A stretch of 64,000 nucleotides of DNA from Flavobacteriaceae bacterium. GTDB taxonomy: Bacteria; Bacteroidota; Bacteroidia; Flavobacteriales; Flavobacteriaceae. How positions within the stretch are numbered: position 1 is the stretch's first letter; each line of letters begins with the position of its first letter. The position numbers and the translations under genes were made by a program. The notes beneath the pieces were generated by a model that saw only the letters and a list, made by a program, of their open reading frames with translations, searched no databases and was not told the DNA's origin. Location: positions 1 through 64,000 of the forward strand of contig JALSLI010000197.1 in assembly GCA_026988395.1 (NCBI GenBank), given 5' to 3'. Shown here one piece after another: positions 31,204 to 40,962 of this stretch.

Positions 31204-32148
31204 ATGAAAAAAAATTTACTTTTAATTGTGTTTACATTATTGATTTCTATACCCTCAATATTTGCACAACAAGACCCTCAGTACACACATTATATGTATA
31301 ATATGAATGTGGTAAACCCTGCTTATGCAGGAAGTAGAGAAACATTAAGTATCGGATTATTAGGAAGAACCCAATGGGTTGGAATCGATGGAGCACCACA
31401 GACAATTACTGCTAATATTCACGCCCCGGTTGGCAGAAATTTAGGATTAGGATTGTCTATTATAGCCGATAAGATAGGACCGGTAAAAGAGCAAAACGCG
31501 TATGCAGATGTTTCTTATACGATAGAAACTTCCGAAGACGGGAAATTATCTTTCGGATTAAAAGGAGGTGTTACCTTTTTTAATGCAGCCTTAAGTTCTA
31601 TTTTATTACCTGACGGAACTACCGGCGGAAGCTCGGCAGATGTGTTGTTTCAAAATGACGGAAAAGGAACTTTTCCAAATATAGGAGCCGGTATTTATTA
31701 TCATACCGATGATTATTACTTAGGCTTTTCGATACCAAACTTTTTAGAAACCCCACATTTTAAAGATGTGACATCCAGCACAGTAACCTTAGAAGCATCC
31801 GAGAAGATGCATGCCTTTTTTACGGCAGGTTACGTATTTGATTTAAGCGATAACGTGCAATTTAAACCTGCAACGATATTAAAAGCCGTTCCCGGTTCGC
31901 CATTATCAATAGACTTAACCGGTAATTTTATGATAAACGATACCTTTGAATTAGGCTTAGGTTACCGATTTGGTGATTCTATAGATGCCTTGGTTAGCTT
32001 TTTAGTAACCGATGATTTACGTGTAGGTTATGCATACGATTACACTTTAACCAGCTTAGGTGATTTTAACAGTGGTTCACACGAGATATTTTTACAATAT
32101 GATGTTAATCTATCCAGAAAGAATTTAAAATCCCCAAGATTCTTTTAA
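31204..32148 (+). CDS. PorP/SprF family type IX secretion-associated membrane protein
   Basis: QQDPQYTHYMYNMNVVNPAYAGSRETLSIGLLGRTQWVGIDGAPQ. Confidence 0.93.
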   Translation: MKKNLLLIVFTLLISIPSIFAQQDPQYTHYMYNMNVVNPAYAGSRETLSIGLLGRTQWVGIDGAPQTITANIHAPVGRNLGLGLSIIADKIGPVKEQNAYADVSYTIETSEDGKLSFGLKGGVTFFNAALSSILLPDGTTGGSSADVLFQNDGKGTFPNIGAGIYYHTDDYYLGFSIPNFLETPHFKDVTSSTVTLEASEKMHAFFTAGYVFDLSDNVQFKPATILKAVPGSPLSIDLTGNFMINDTFELGLGYRFGDSIDALVSFLVTDDLRVGYAYDYTLTSLGDFNSGSHEIFLQYDVNLSRKNLKSPRFF

Positions 32149-32165
32149 CAACAACTTAATTTATT

Positions 32166-33785
32166 ATGAAAAAAATAAGATTATTTGTAATAGCTATATT
32201 TAGTTTTATAGTTAGTTACTCTCAGACAACAGCAGGTGAATATAAAGTAGATAACTTAGATATCAATACAAAATATCAAGATTTCGGAACTACATTTTAT
32301 GGTAAAGATAAAGTAATCTTCTCTTCTTCAAGACCAAAACCAGGAACGATATTACAATCTAAATGGAAAGAAAACGGTCAGCCTTTTTTAGATTTATATG
32401 AAGGGACAATCAATGGAGATGGAACAATATCTAATGTGAAATTGTTTTCAAAAACATTAAATACCAAGTTTCATGAAGCTTCTGTTTCTTTTACTCCGGA
32501 TCAAAAAACAGTATATTTTACTAGAGATTTTTTTGTAGATAAAAAATTACAAAAAGACGATACAGGTATTACAAATTTGGCAATAATGAAGGCAAATGTT
32601 AGTCCTGATGGACAATGGACAGATATTGAGCCTTTGCCTTTTAATAATGCTGCTTATTCTTGTGGCCACCCTTCGGTTAATAAAGATGGTACAAAACTAT
32701 ATTTTACTTCCGATATGCCGGGAACAATTGGTGGAACAGATATCTTTGTGGTAGATATTTTACCAAATGGCACGTATGGTATTCCTAGAAATTTGGGAAA
32801 AAAGGTGAATACTTTAGGTAAAGAAATGTTCCCTCATATCGATAAAGAAGATATTTTATATTTTTCTTCCGATAGTAGAAAAGACGGCATGGGAGGTTTA
32901 GATGTGTATGCTGTTAAGATTTATTCAAAGGCGATTTCAGATGCATTGCATTTAGGTCCTCCGGTAAATAGTGAGCAAGATGATTTTGCGTATATTCTTA
33001 AAAATGATACACACGAAGGTTATTTTTCATCAAATAGACCAGGCGGAAAAGGAGATGATGATATTTACCATTTTACTTCATCACCACCGCTTAAAATTGA
33101 ATGTAAACAATGGTTAAACGGTGTTACTAAGAATAAGAAAACAGGCGAAGTTTTACCTAATGCAGTAGTTGTATTATTTGATGATAAAGATAATGAGGTT
33201 GATAGTACTACATCAGATGCAAATGGTGTTTTTAAATTAGAAATGGTTTGTGATAAAAATTATAAAGTAGTTGCGGCAAAAGAAAAATTTGAAAAGGATT
33301 CACATTCCTTCACAACAGAAGAAAATCCGGATGAGATAGTTAATGTAACATTAAACTTAGAACCAATTCCGGAAGTAGTTAAAGTTCGTAAAAAAGTTAT
33401 TGTAAATATTAATCCGATTTATTTTGATTTTGATAAGGCAAATATTCGTCCGGATGCTAAAGTAGAATTAGATAAAGTTGTTGCGATAATGAATAAATAT
33501 CCTGATTTAAAAATTGAAGCAGGATCACATACAGATTCCAGAGGTCCGGCAGAATATAACCAAATCTTATCGGAACGTAGAGCAAAATCTACTGTTGATT
33601 ATATTGTAAGTAAAGGAATTGACGCATCGAGATTGACAGCAAAAGGTTATGGTGAGACACAATTAACCAACCATTGTGACGGTACGGTAAAATGTACCGA
33701 AGAAGAACACCAACAAAATCGTAGAACGGAATTTGTAATTTTAAATCCGGATGTTTTAGGATATGAGGTAGAAGAAAACAAATAA
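32166..33785 (+). CDS. OmpA-family protein with WD40-like/PD40 and CNA-like domains (SprE/PorE-associated type)
   Basis: PD40-like repeats FSSDSRKDGMGGLDVYAVK; C-terminal YFDFDKANIRPDAKVELDKVV...GSHTDSRGPAEYNQILSERRAKS. Confidence 0.93.
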   Translation: MKKIRLFVIAIFSFIVSYSQTTAGEYKVDNLDINTKYQDFGTTFYGKDKVIFSSSRPKPGTILQSKWKENGQPFLDLYEGTINGDGTISNVKLFSKTLNTKFHEASVSFTPDQKTVYFTRDFFVDKKLQKDDTGITNLAIMKANVSPDGQWTDIEPLPFNNAAYSCGHPSVNKDGTKLYFTSDMPGTIGGTDIFVVDILPNGTYGIPRNLGKKVNTLGKEMFPHIDKEDILYFSSDSRKDGMGGLDVYAVKIYSKAISDALHLGPPVNSEQDDFAYILKNDTHEGYFSSNRPGGKGDDDIYHFTSSPPLKIECKQWLNGVTKNKKTGEVLPNAVVVLFDDKDNEVDSTTSDANGVFKLEMVCDKNYKVVAAKEKFEKDSHSFTTEENPDEIVNVTLNLEPIPEVVKVRKKVIVNINPIYFDFDKANIRPDAKVELDKVVAIMNKYPDLKIEAGSHTDSRGPAEYNQILSERRAKSTVDYIVSKGIDASRLTAKGYGETQLTNHCDGTVKCTEEEHQQNRRTEFVILNPDVLGYEVEENK

Positions 33786-33811
33786 TTAACCAAACTTAAT
33801 ATTATTTGTGA

Positions 33812-33837
33812 AACCACTCTTTTTAGAGTGGTTTTTT
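33812..33837 (+). terminator. Rho-independent terminator
   Basis: aaccactct-tttt-agagtggtt-tttt. Confidence 0.8.
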
Positions 33838-33861
33838 ATTTAAAAATGGTATTTTTGCATC

Positions 33862-34431
33862 ATGATTCAAATAGGAAAAACACTCGTTTCAGAAGAAATA
33901 ATTGACACCGATTTTGTGTGTAATTTAAGTGCTTGTAAAGGGCAATGCTGTATTGATGGCGATGCCGGAGCTCCGTTAGAAGAAGATGAATTGCAAATAA
34001 TGAAAGATATTTTTCCTAAAGTAAAGCCATTTTTAAGACCCGAAGGTCTAAAAGCAATTGAAGAACAAGGAATTTACACCACAAATGAAGATGGTGAACA
34101 CGAAACAACTTTAATCAATGGAGCAGATTGTGCATACGTAATTTATGATGATAAAAAAGTGGCTTTATGTGCAATTGAAGAGGCTTATAATCAAGGAGAA
34201 ATTTCATGGAAAAAACCGGTTTCTTGTCATTTATATCCTGTAAGAGTTAGAGAATATACTGAATTTTATGGTGTAAATTATGATAAATGGTCTATTTGTG
34301 ATGATGCTTGTGTCTTAGGAAAAGAATTACAAGTGCCAATATACAAATTTGTAAAACAGGCATTAATACGAAAATTCGGTGAAGATTGGTATGCAGAATT
34401 AGAGAAAGTAGCATCACAGCTAAAAAAATAG
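33862..34431 (+). CDS. DUF3109 family Cys-rich protein
   Basis: DFVCNLSACKGQCCIDGDAGAPLEEDE, KPVSCHLYPVRV; ggtatttttgc promoter. Confidence 0.88.
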   Translation: MIQIGKTLVSEEIIDTDFVCNLSACKGQCCIDGDAGAPLEEDELQIMKDIFPKVKPFLRPEGLKAIEEQGIYTTNEDGEHETTLINGADCAYVIYDDKKVALCAIEEAYNQGEISWKKPVSCHLYPVRVREYTEFYGVNYDKWSICDDACVLGKELQVPIYKFVKQALIRKFGEDWYAELEKVASQLKK

Positions 34432-34441
34432 TTTAAAATTT

Positions 34442-35206
34442 ATGTTATTACACTCAAAAATCTTAGGGAAAAGAGAACCATTAATAATTTTACATGGTTA
34501 TTTTGGTATGGGAGATAATTGGAAATCACTTGCTAACAAATTTTCAGAATTTTTTGAAGTACATCTAATAGACCAACGAAATCACGGCCGTAGTTTTCAT
34601 TCAGATGATTTTACGTACGAGTTGATGGTAGATGATCTTAAAAATTATATTTCACATTATAATTTAGATAAAATTTACCTTTTAGGACATTCCATGGGAG
34701 GAAAAACTGCCATGCTTTTTGCTGTTAATTATCCCGAAATCGTTAAAAAATTAATCATAGCTGATATTGCTCCAAAATATTATCCACCACATCATCAGTT
34801 TATTTTAGAAGCTTTAAATGCAGTTGATTTTAATAAAATTAATAGTAGGAGAGAAGTAGAGCAAGTTTTAAAAAAATATATTGATGAAGAAGGAATACGG
34901 CAATTTTTATTAAAAAACGTGTATTGGAAAGAAAAAGGAAAACTTGATTATCGTTTTAATTTAGAATCGCTAACCGAAAACAATCAAGAAGTAGGAGAAG
35001 CCTTACCGGTTTTTACAATGTATGAAGGTCCAACCTTATTCTTAAAAGGAGAAAATTCAGGCTATATCACTGAAGAGGATATTCCTCTGATTCAAGCACA
35101 TTTTCCAAATAGTAAAATAATTACCATAAAAAATTCCGGTCATTGGTTACATGCCGAAAACCCCAAACAATTTTATGATGAGGTATTAAAGTTTTATTTA
35201 GAATAA
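34442..35206 (+). CDS. Alpha/beta hydrolase (YbfF-like)
   Basis: LIILHGYFGMGDNWKSLA, LIDQRNHGRSFHS, LLGHSMGGKTAM. Confidence 0.92.
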   Translation: MLLHSKILGKREPLIILHGYFGMGDNWKSLANKFSEFFEVHLIDQRNHGRSFHSDDFTYELMVDDLKNYISHYNLDKIYLLGHSMGGKTAMLFAVNYPEIVKKLIIADIAPKYYPPHHQFILEALNAVDFNKINSRREVEQVLKKYIDEEGIRQFLLKNVYWKEKGKLDYRFNLESLTENNQEVGEALPVFTMYEGPTLFLKGENSGYITEEDIPLIQAHFPNSKIITIKNSGHWLHAENPKQFYDEVLKFYLE

Positions 35207-35215
35207 AATTATTAT

Positions 35216-38200
35216 ATGGCAACAAAATCAGATTATATAGATCGTTTTATTAAATTTTATGCAAACGAAAAAACACAAGAAAGAGGAAAATTATTGTATA
35301 AAAACAATGCAATAAAACAATATGAATACGAAAAAGATTTTGACACCTATATTTTTCATATTCAAGGAACATCATTATATCAAACTAAGATTGTGAACTT
35401 AAGAATTCAAAATCTCTCTACAAGCTGTACTTGTCCTTTTACTTATGGTGTAATTTGCAAACATACCGTAGCGGCCTTATTGGCATTAAAAAATAAAAAT
35501 CTCATAAACGTACAAAAAACCAAATCAAAGTTCAAACCAAAACCTAAAAGTATCAGAAAAAAAGTCCAACCGGTTATCATTAAAGATTATAAAAATATTA
35601 CAATAGATTTAATTAAAGAAAATACTTCATTAGATAATATAAAAGTACTATGTAGTAATTATGATATTGATAGTGTTGAAATTTTTAAACACCAGATCGT
35701 TTTTAAAGTAATAAAAGACTCTTTTTATAATTATAAAGTTTTTGAGGTAAATTTTGAACACAAAAACAATAAATTATATATCAACACAGATGACAATTCA
35801 AGAGCCTATGACGGACAATTAAAAAAAGCTGAAATAACCTGTTTATTACATATTATTAATACAAAATCTAATAAAATGTTTGATAAAGTATTTAATAATT
35901 ATGAAAAAATAAAACAAGAGTGTACAACAAAATACGGATTGAAACCACAAGAATTTGACGAATATTTTTACTTTAATTACGATATAGATGACGGATTTCA
36001 AATACTTAAAAGAAACAAAGCACAAGGTTTATTGCCATTAGATGATATTGAAACCGAATACAAAGATGTATTTAATAAGCTAACTGAGCCAAAAAAACCC
36101 GCACTATATCTAAGTAAACCAATTACACAAGAAAAAATTATAGGTTTTGCTTTAAAAAAAGATGATGATAATCAATATAAATATATTGTATTTGCAGCAA
36201 AACCAAATAAGGCAAAAACAAAATTACTTTCTAAATTTGAAACCGGATATAACAACAATGATGTTCTAATAACAAAAAATCAAAATCAAATAATTGGCTT
36301 AATTAAAGAATTGAATGAATGCTTTGCTTTTGACCAATATTATTTTAATCTATCCAAAAAAATTTTTAAGAAACTTGCAAAAGAACAATTTGTATTTTTA
36401 TTAAACGAAAATCATTATTATATAGGAAAAAACAGCATTAAAGAAATTTATATTGAAAAAACACCAGCTACATTTGTCTTAAATATTAGTAGTGATGATA
36501 CTTTTATCATGGCAAATTTAGTTTTAAAAATTGGTAATAAAAAATATCTTTTAAACGAAATGGACATTGATAATTCAAGTGATTTTATCTTTTATCATGA
36601 CAAATTTTTGATTCATTTGGAAAACTATAAAGATGTTATACTATATCATAATTTTTCAGAAGGTTTTAAAATTGTAAAAGAACGTAAAGATTTATTTTTT
36701 AAAAATATTATTCAGCCGTTATCAAAAAATTATAAATTAATTTTTGAAGACAATACGTTTAACCACCAAAAAATTAAACTTGATTATAAAAAAGAACAAG
36801 TTTTTTTATCTGAAAAAGAAGATTACATTATCATTCAGCCACAAGTGGTATATGACAACGAAACCTCTGTAGTTTTAACAAATAATGGAAATTATATTTA
36901 CCAAGACGCCAAAACAAATACCATTATTGAGTACGAAAGAAATTATGAACTAGAAACCGATTTTATAAATCAAATAGCAGAATTGCACTCTGATTTTGAA
37001 GAACAAAAAAATGAAAAATATTTTTATCTATCTTATGATGACTTTACCAAAGATTTTTGGTTTTATAATTTTTTCGATAAATTAAATGCTCTTGGTATTG
37101 AAATTTTCGGATTAAAAGAATTAAAAAATTTTAAATACTCACCTTATAAAGGTAAAGTTACTACATCTATTAAATCAGGTGAAGATTGGTTTGACGTGTC
37201 TGTTGATGTGTCGTTTGGCAACAATAGTGTAAGTATTTCCGATATTAAAAGAGCTGTAATAAATCAAAAAAAATACATTCAATTAAAAGATGGTTCTGTT
37301 GGGATTTTACCCGAAAAATGGTTACATAAACTTGAAAAATATTTTAGAAACGGCGAAATAAAAGACAACAAGCTAGCAATATCAAAATTAAAATATAATA
37401 TTATTGACGAATTATTTGATAATATTAACGAAACCGAAATTTTAGAAGAAATAGCTAACAAACGAAAGAAAATAGCAAATTTTAAAGAAATTTCCAAAAC
37501 TAAAGTTCCAGTAGAAATAAAAGCAACTCTTAGAGACTATCAAAAAGAAGGTCTTAACTGGCTTAATTTTTTAGACGAAATGGGTTGGGGAGGAATTCTG
37601 GCAGACGATATGGGATTAGGTAAAACACTTCAAATACTGACTTTTATACAGTATATTATTAAAAAAAATAAAACCCCTAATTTAATTGTTTTACCAACTT
37701 CATTATTGTTTAATTGGAAAGCAGAGATAGAAAAATTTGCTCCTAAAATTAGATATTATTTTCATTATGGAAGTGACAGAAGTAAATCAACAAAAAAATT
37801 TAACAAAAATCACATCATTTTTACAACTTACGGAACCTTGCTTAGGGATATCGAGTTTTTAAATAAATTTCAATTTAATTATGTAATTTTAGATGAATCA
37901 CAAGCTATAAAAAATCCTACTTCCAGAAGATACAAAGCGGTAAATTTAATTAAAGCAAAAAATAGAATTGCTCTAACAGGAACACCTATAGAAAATTCTA
38001 CTTTTGATCTTTTTGCTCAAATGAATTTTGTAAATCCCGGTATTTTTGGAAGTATGAATAATTTTAAAATAAATTATTCTAACCCTATTGATAAAGAAGG
38101 AAATGATATTGTCGCAAATGAACTACGGCGTATAATAAATCCCTTCATTTTAAGAAGAACGAAAGAAAAAGTGGCAAAAGAATTACCTCCAAAAACAGAA

Positions 38201-38911
38201 GATGTGCTTTATTGTGAAATGGAACCGGAACAACAAAAAATTTATGATGTTTATAAGAATAATTACAGAAATAAATTACTCAAAAACATAGAACAAAAAG
38301 GGATTGGTAAATCCAAACTGATGGTGTTAAAGGCATTAACTCGTTTAAGACAAATTTGCGACTCTCCAAAATTAATAGAAGACGTTAATTATACTAGTAG
38401 AGCCGTTAAAATTCAAGAAATTATAAATCATATTACCCAAAAAACTGCTAAACATAAAATTTTATTATTTTCTCAATTTGTAGGGATGTTAAATTTAATT
38501 AAAGATGAATTGGACATTTTAAATATTAAGTATGAATATTTAGATGGTAAAAGCAATAGCAAACAACGAGAAAATTCAGTTTTTAATTTTCAAAATAATC
38601 CGGATTTAAGAGTTTTTCTAATAAGTTTGAAGGCAGGAGGAACAGGTTTAAACTTAACGGCAGCTGATTATGTTTATATTATTGACCCTTGGTGGAATCC
38701 TGCTGTTGAAAACCAAGCAATAGATAGGTGCTATCGTATTGGTCAAAATAAAACAGTTTTTGCGTACAGGATGATTTGTAAAAATTCTATAGAAGAAAAA
38801 ATATTAAATCTGCAATCAAAAAAAAGAAAATTGGCTTCAGATATTATCCACACAGATGAAAATATGATTAAAAATTTAAGTGTTGATGATATTAAGAATT
38901 TATTTGGATAA
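35216..38911 (+). CDS. SNF2-family DEAD/DEAH helicase with N-terminal SWIM zinc finger
   Basis: SWIM CTCPFTYGVICKHTVAALLAL; ILADDMGLGKTLQ; DESQ; SLKAGGTGLNLTAADYVYIIDPWWNPAVENQAIDRCYRIGQ. Confidence 0.96.
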   Translation: MATKSDYIDRFIKFYANEKTQERGKLLYKNNAIKQYEYEKDFDTYIFHIQGTSLYQTKIVNLRIQNLSTSCTCPFTYGVICKHTVAALLALKNKNLINVQKTKSKFKPKPKSIRKKVQPVIIKDYKNITIDLIKENTSLDNIKVLCSNYDIDSVEIFKHQIVFKVIKDSFYNYKVFEVNFEHKNNKLYINTDDNSRAYDGQLKKAEITCLLHIINTKSNKMFDKVFNNYEKIKQECTTKYGLKPQEFDEYFYFNYDIDDGFQILKRNKAQGLLPLDDIETEYKDVFNKLTEPKKPALYLSKPITQEKIIGFALKKDDDNQYKYIVFAAKPNKAKTKLLSKFETGYNNNDVLITKNQNQIIGLIKELNECFAFDQYYFNLSKKIFKKLAKEQFVFLLNENHYYIGKNSIKEIYIEKTPATFVLNISSDDTFIMANLVLKIGNKKYLLNEMDIDNSSDFIFYHDKFLIHLENYKDVILYHNFSEGFKIVKERKDLFFKNIIQPLSKNYKLIFEDNTFNHQKIKLDYKKEQVFLSEKEDYIIIQPQVVYDNETSVVLTNNGNYIYQDAKTNTIIEYERNYELETDFINQIAELHSDFEEQKNEKYFYLSYDDFTKDFWFYNFFDKLNALGIEIFGLKELKNFKYSPYKGKVTTSIKSGEDWFDVSVDVSFGNNSVSISDIKRAVINQKKYIQLKDGSVGILPEKWLHKLEKYFRNGEIKDNKLAISKLKYNIIDELFDNINETEILEEIANKRKKIANFKEISKTKVPVEIKATLRDYQKEGLNWLNFLDEMGWGGILADDMGLGKTLQILTFIQYIIKKNKTPNLIVLPTSLLFNWKAEIEKFAPKIRYYFHYGSDRSKSTKKFNKNHIIFTTYGTLLRDIEFLNKFQFNYVILDESQAIKNPTSRRYKAVNLIKAKNRIALTGTPIENSTFDLFAQMNFVNPGIFGSMNNFKINYSNPIDKEGNDIVANELRRIINPFILRRTKEKVAKELPPKTEDVLYCEMEPEQQKIYDVYKNNYRNKLLKNIEQKGIGKSKLMVLKALTRLRQICDSPKLIEDVNYTSRAVKIQEIINHITQKTAKHKILLFSQFVGMLNLIKDELDILNIKYEYLDGKSNSKQRENSVFNFQNNPDLRVFLISLKAGGTGLNLTAADYVYIIDPWWNPAVENQAIDRCYRIGQNKTVFAYRMICKNSIEEKILNLQSKKRKLASDIIHTDENMIKNLSVDDIKNLFG

Positions 38912-39868
38912 CATTTGTTTTTTTATAAACCGTTCAATTTTATCGGCAATTGTTTTGGCTAATTTGTATTTTGATTCTACCGTCCATCCTGCAACATGAG
39001 GTGTTAATAAAACATTTTCTGCTTGGATTAAATATTCAAATGCTTTTGGAAGATTATTATCGGTAAAAAAGTTTTCAAAAGATAATTTTTCATATTCCAG
39101 TACATCTAAACAAGCTCCTAATATTTTTTTACTTTTAAGAGCTTCTACCAAATCATCTGTTTTAATAGCCGTACCTCTTGCTGTATTGATGATATAAAAA
39201 GGTTTTTTAAATTTGGCAATAAACTTTTTATTAACCATTTGATTTGTAAGTTTGGTATGTGGTGTATGAAGACTTAAAACATCGGTTTTTTCAAACAATT
39301 CGTCTAGTGTTACTTGTTTTGCATTTTGGTTGCCAACATTATCTTTAATATCATAACAAATTACGTTAACATCAAATCCGCTTAATACTTTTGCAAAAGC
39401 ATTTCCCATATTTCCATAACCAATTAATCCAATGGTTTTACCTTCTAATTCGATTCCTCTATTTTCTTCTCTAAGCCATTTTCCTTGTCGGATTTCTAAA
39501 TCTGCTTTTTTAAGATTGTTAAATAACGATAAAATCATACCAAGAGCATGCTCTCCTACGGCATTCCGATTTCCTTCCGGAGCTGAAATTAGATGTATTC
39601 CTTTTTCTTTTGCATAAGTAGTATCGATACTTTCTAATCCCGCACCAACACGTGCTATAAATTTTAAATTTGTAACTTTATCTATAAATCTCTTATCAAT
39701 TTTAAATCGACTACGTATAATTATACCATCGTATCGTTTAATGATATTTTCTATTTCACTTTTTGAGGATTTCTCATCGATATCTACATTTATTTGTAAT
39801 TCTTCCAGTTTATTTAATAGGTATTTATGATTGTTATCGATTATTAAAATTTTCATTTTATTTTTCAT
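38900..39868 (-). CDS. D-isomer-specific 2-hydroxyacid dehydrogenase (SerA-like)
   Basis: GIIIRSRFKIDKRFIDKVTNLKFIARVGAGLESID, GLIGYGNMGNAFAKVL, LLTPHVAGWTVES. Confidence 0.92.
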   Translation of the reverse strand: MKNKMKILIIDNNHKYLLNKLEELQINVDIDEKSSKSEIENIIKRYDGIIIRSRFKIDKRFIDKVTNLKFIARVGAGLESIDTTYAKEKGIHLISAPEGNRNAVGEHALGMILSLFNNLKKADLEIRQGKWLREENRGIELEGKTIGLIGYGNMGNAFAKVLSGFDVNVICYDIKDNVGNQNAKQVTLDELFEKTDVLSLHTPHTKLTNQMVNKKFIAKFKKPFYIINTARGTAIKTDDLVEALKSKKILGACLDVLEYEKLSFENFFTDNNLPKAFEYLIQAENVLLTPHVAGWTVESKYKLAKTIADKIERFIKKQMLSK

Positions 39869-39971
39869 AATTTATTATAGAATTAGTTAAAAAAGTCTAT
39901 TTTTTTTATTATTTTTACAAAGTATAAAGGAATTATAGTAACTATTTTGAGGGGAATATTACTATAATTTA

Positions 39972-40003
39972 AAAGCTCAATTTACTTACGTAAATTGAGC
40001 TTT
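39972..40003 (-). terminator. Strong hairpin downstream of atpG, likely end of ATP synthase operon
   Basis: aaagctcaatttac-ttac-gtaaattgagcttt, 14-bp arms. Confidence 0.7.
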
Positions 40004-40031
40004 AGTTTTTAATAGCATATAGTAGTCTTTT

Positions 40032-40895
40032 TTAACCGTTTAACGCTTCAGCACCACCAACAATTTCCAAGATTTCATTGGTAATAGCAGCTTGTCTGGC
40101 TTTATTGTATTGTAATAATAATTCATCTCGCAATTCACTTGCATTATCTGTAGCTTTATGCATTGCTGTCATTCTAGCTCCATGTTCTGCAGCAAAAGAG
40201 TCACGTAATGCTTTATACAATTGTGTTTTTAAGGATTTAGGAATTAATGCTTCAATAATTTCTTCTTTTGAAGGTTCAAAAATATAATCTTTTACAGCAT
40301 TATTACCATCTCCTTTTTCTTGAACAATAGGTAAATATGCTTCATTGGTTATAATTTGTGTAGCAGCATTTTTAAATTTGTTGTAAACCAATTCGATTTT
40401 ATCGAATTTTCCTTCTACATAAAACTGCATTAACTTCTCTGCAATATCAGCAACATTATCAAAGGTTAATTTGTCAAAAATGGCATTATTATTTTCGATA
40501 ACCGGAAAGGTTTTACGTAAAATATCATCTGCTTTTTTACCAATGGTCAAAAGAGAAACATCTTTATCTGAATACTTGTTTTGAATGATTTTAGTCGTTT
40601 CCTTTACAATGTTCGAATTAAATCCTCCACAAAGACCTCTGTTGGAAGAAATAACTACTAATAGAACTTTTTCAACGTTCCGACTTTGAGTAAATTCTCC
40701 ACCAACTTCACCATCTAGAGTAGCACTTAGGTTTTGTAATAGTTCGGTTAATTTATTAGCATACGGACGCATAGCCGTGATTGCATCTTGTGCTTTTTTC
40801 AATTTAGCGGCAGATACCATTTTCATGGCACTGGTAATCTGCATGGTTGAACCAATAGATGTAATTCGGTTACGTATTTCTTTTAAATTTGCCAT
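40032..40895 (-). CDS. atpG: F1F0 ATP synthase gamma subunit
   Basis: NLKEIRNRITSIGSTMQITSAMKMVSAAKLKKAQ; SNRGLCGGFN. Confidence 0.97.
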   Translation of the reverse strand: MANLKEIRNRITSIGSTMQITSAMKMVSAAKLKKAQDAITAMRPYANKLTELLQNLSATLDGEVGGEFTQSRNVEKVLLVVISSNRGLCGGFNSNIVKETTKIIQNKYSDKDVSLLTIGKKADDILRKTFPVIENNNAIFDKLTFDNVADIAEKLMQFYVEGKFDKIELVYNKFKNAATQIITNEAYLPIVQEKGDGNNAVKDYIFEPSKEEIIEALIPKSLKTQLYKALRDSFAAEHGARMTAMHKATDNASELRDELLLQYNKARQAAITNEILEIVGGAEALNG

Positions 40896-40912
40896 ATTAT
40901 CTAAATCTATTA

Positions 40913-40956
40913 TTTATAAACTGATGAGAAATAATTATTTCTCATCAGTTTATAAA
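40913..40956. repeat. 44-bp perfect inverted repeat between atpA and atpG
   Basis: tttataaactgatgagaaataa|ttatttctcatcagtttataaa, 22-bp arms with no mismatch. Confidence 0.97.
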
Positions 40957-40962
40957 ATTTTA

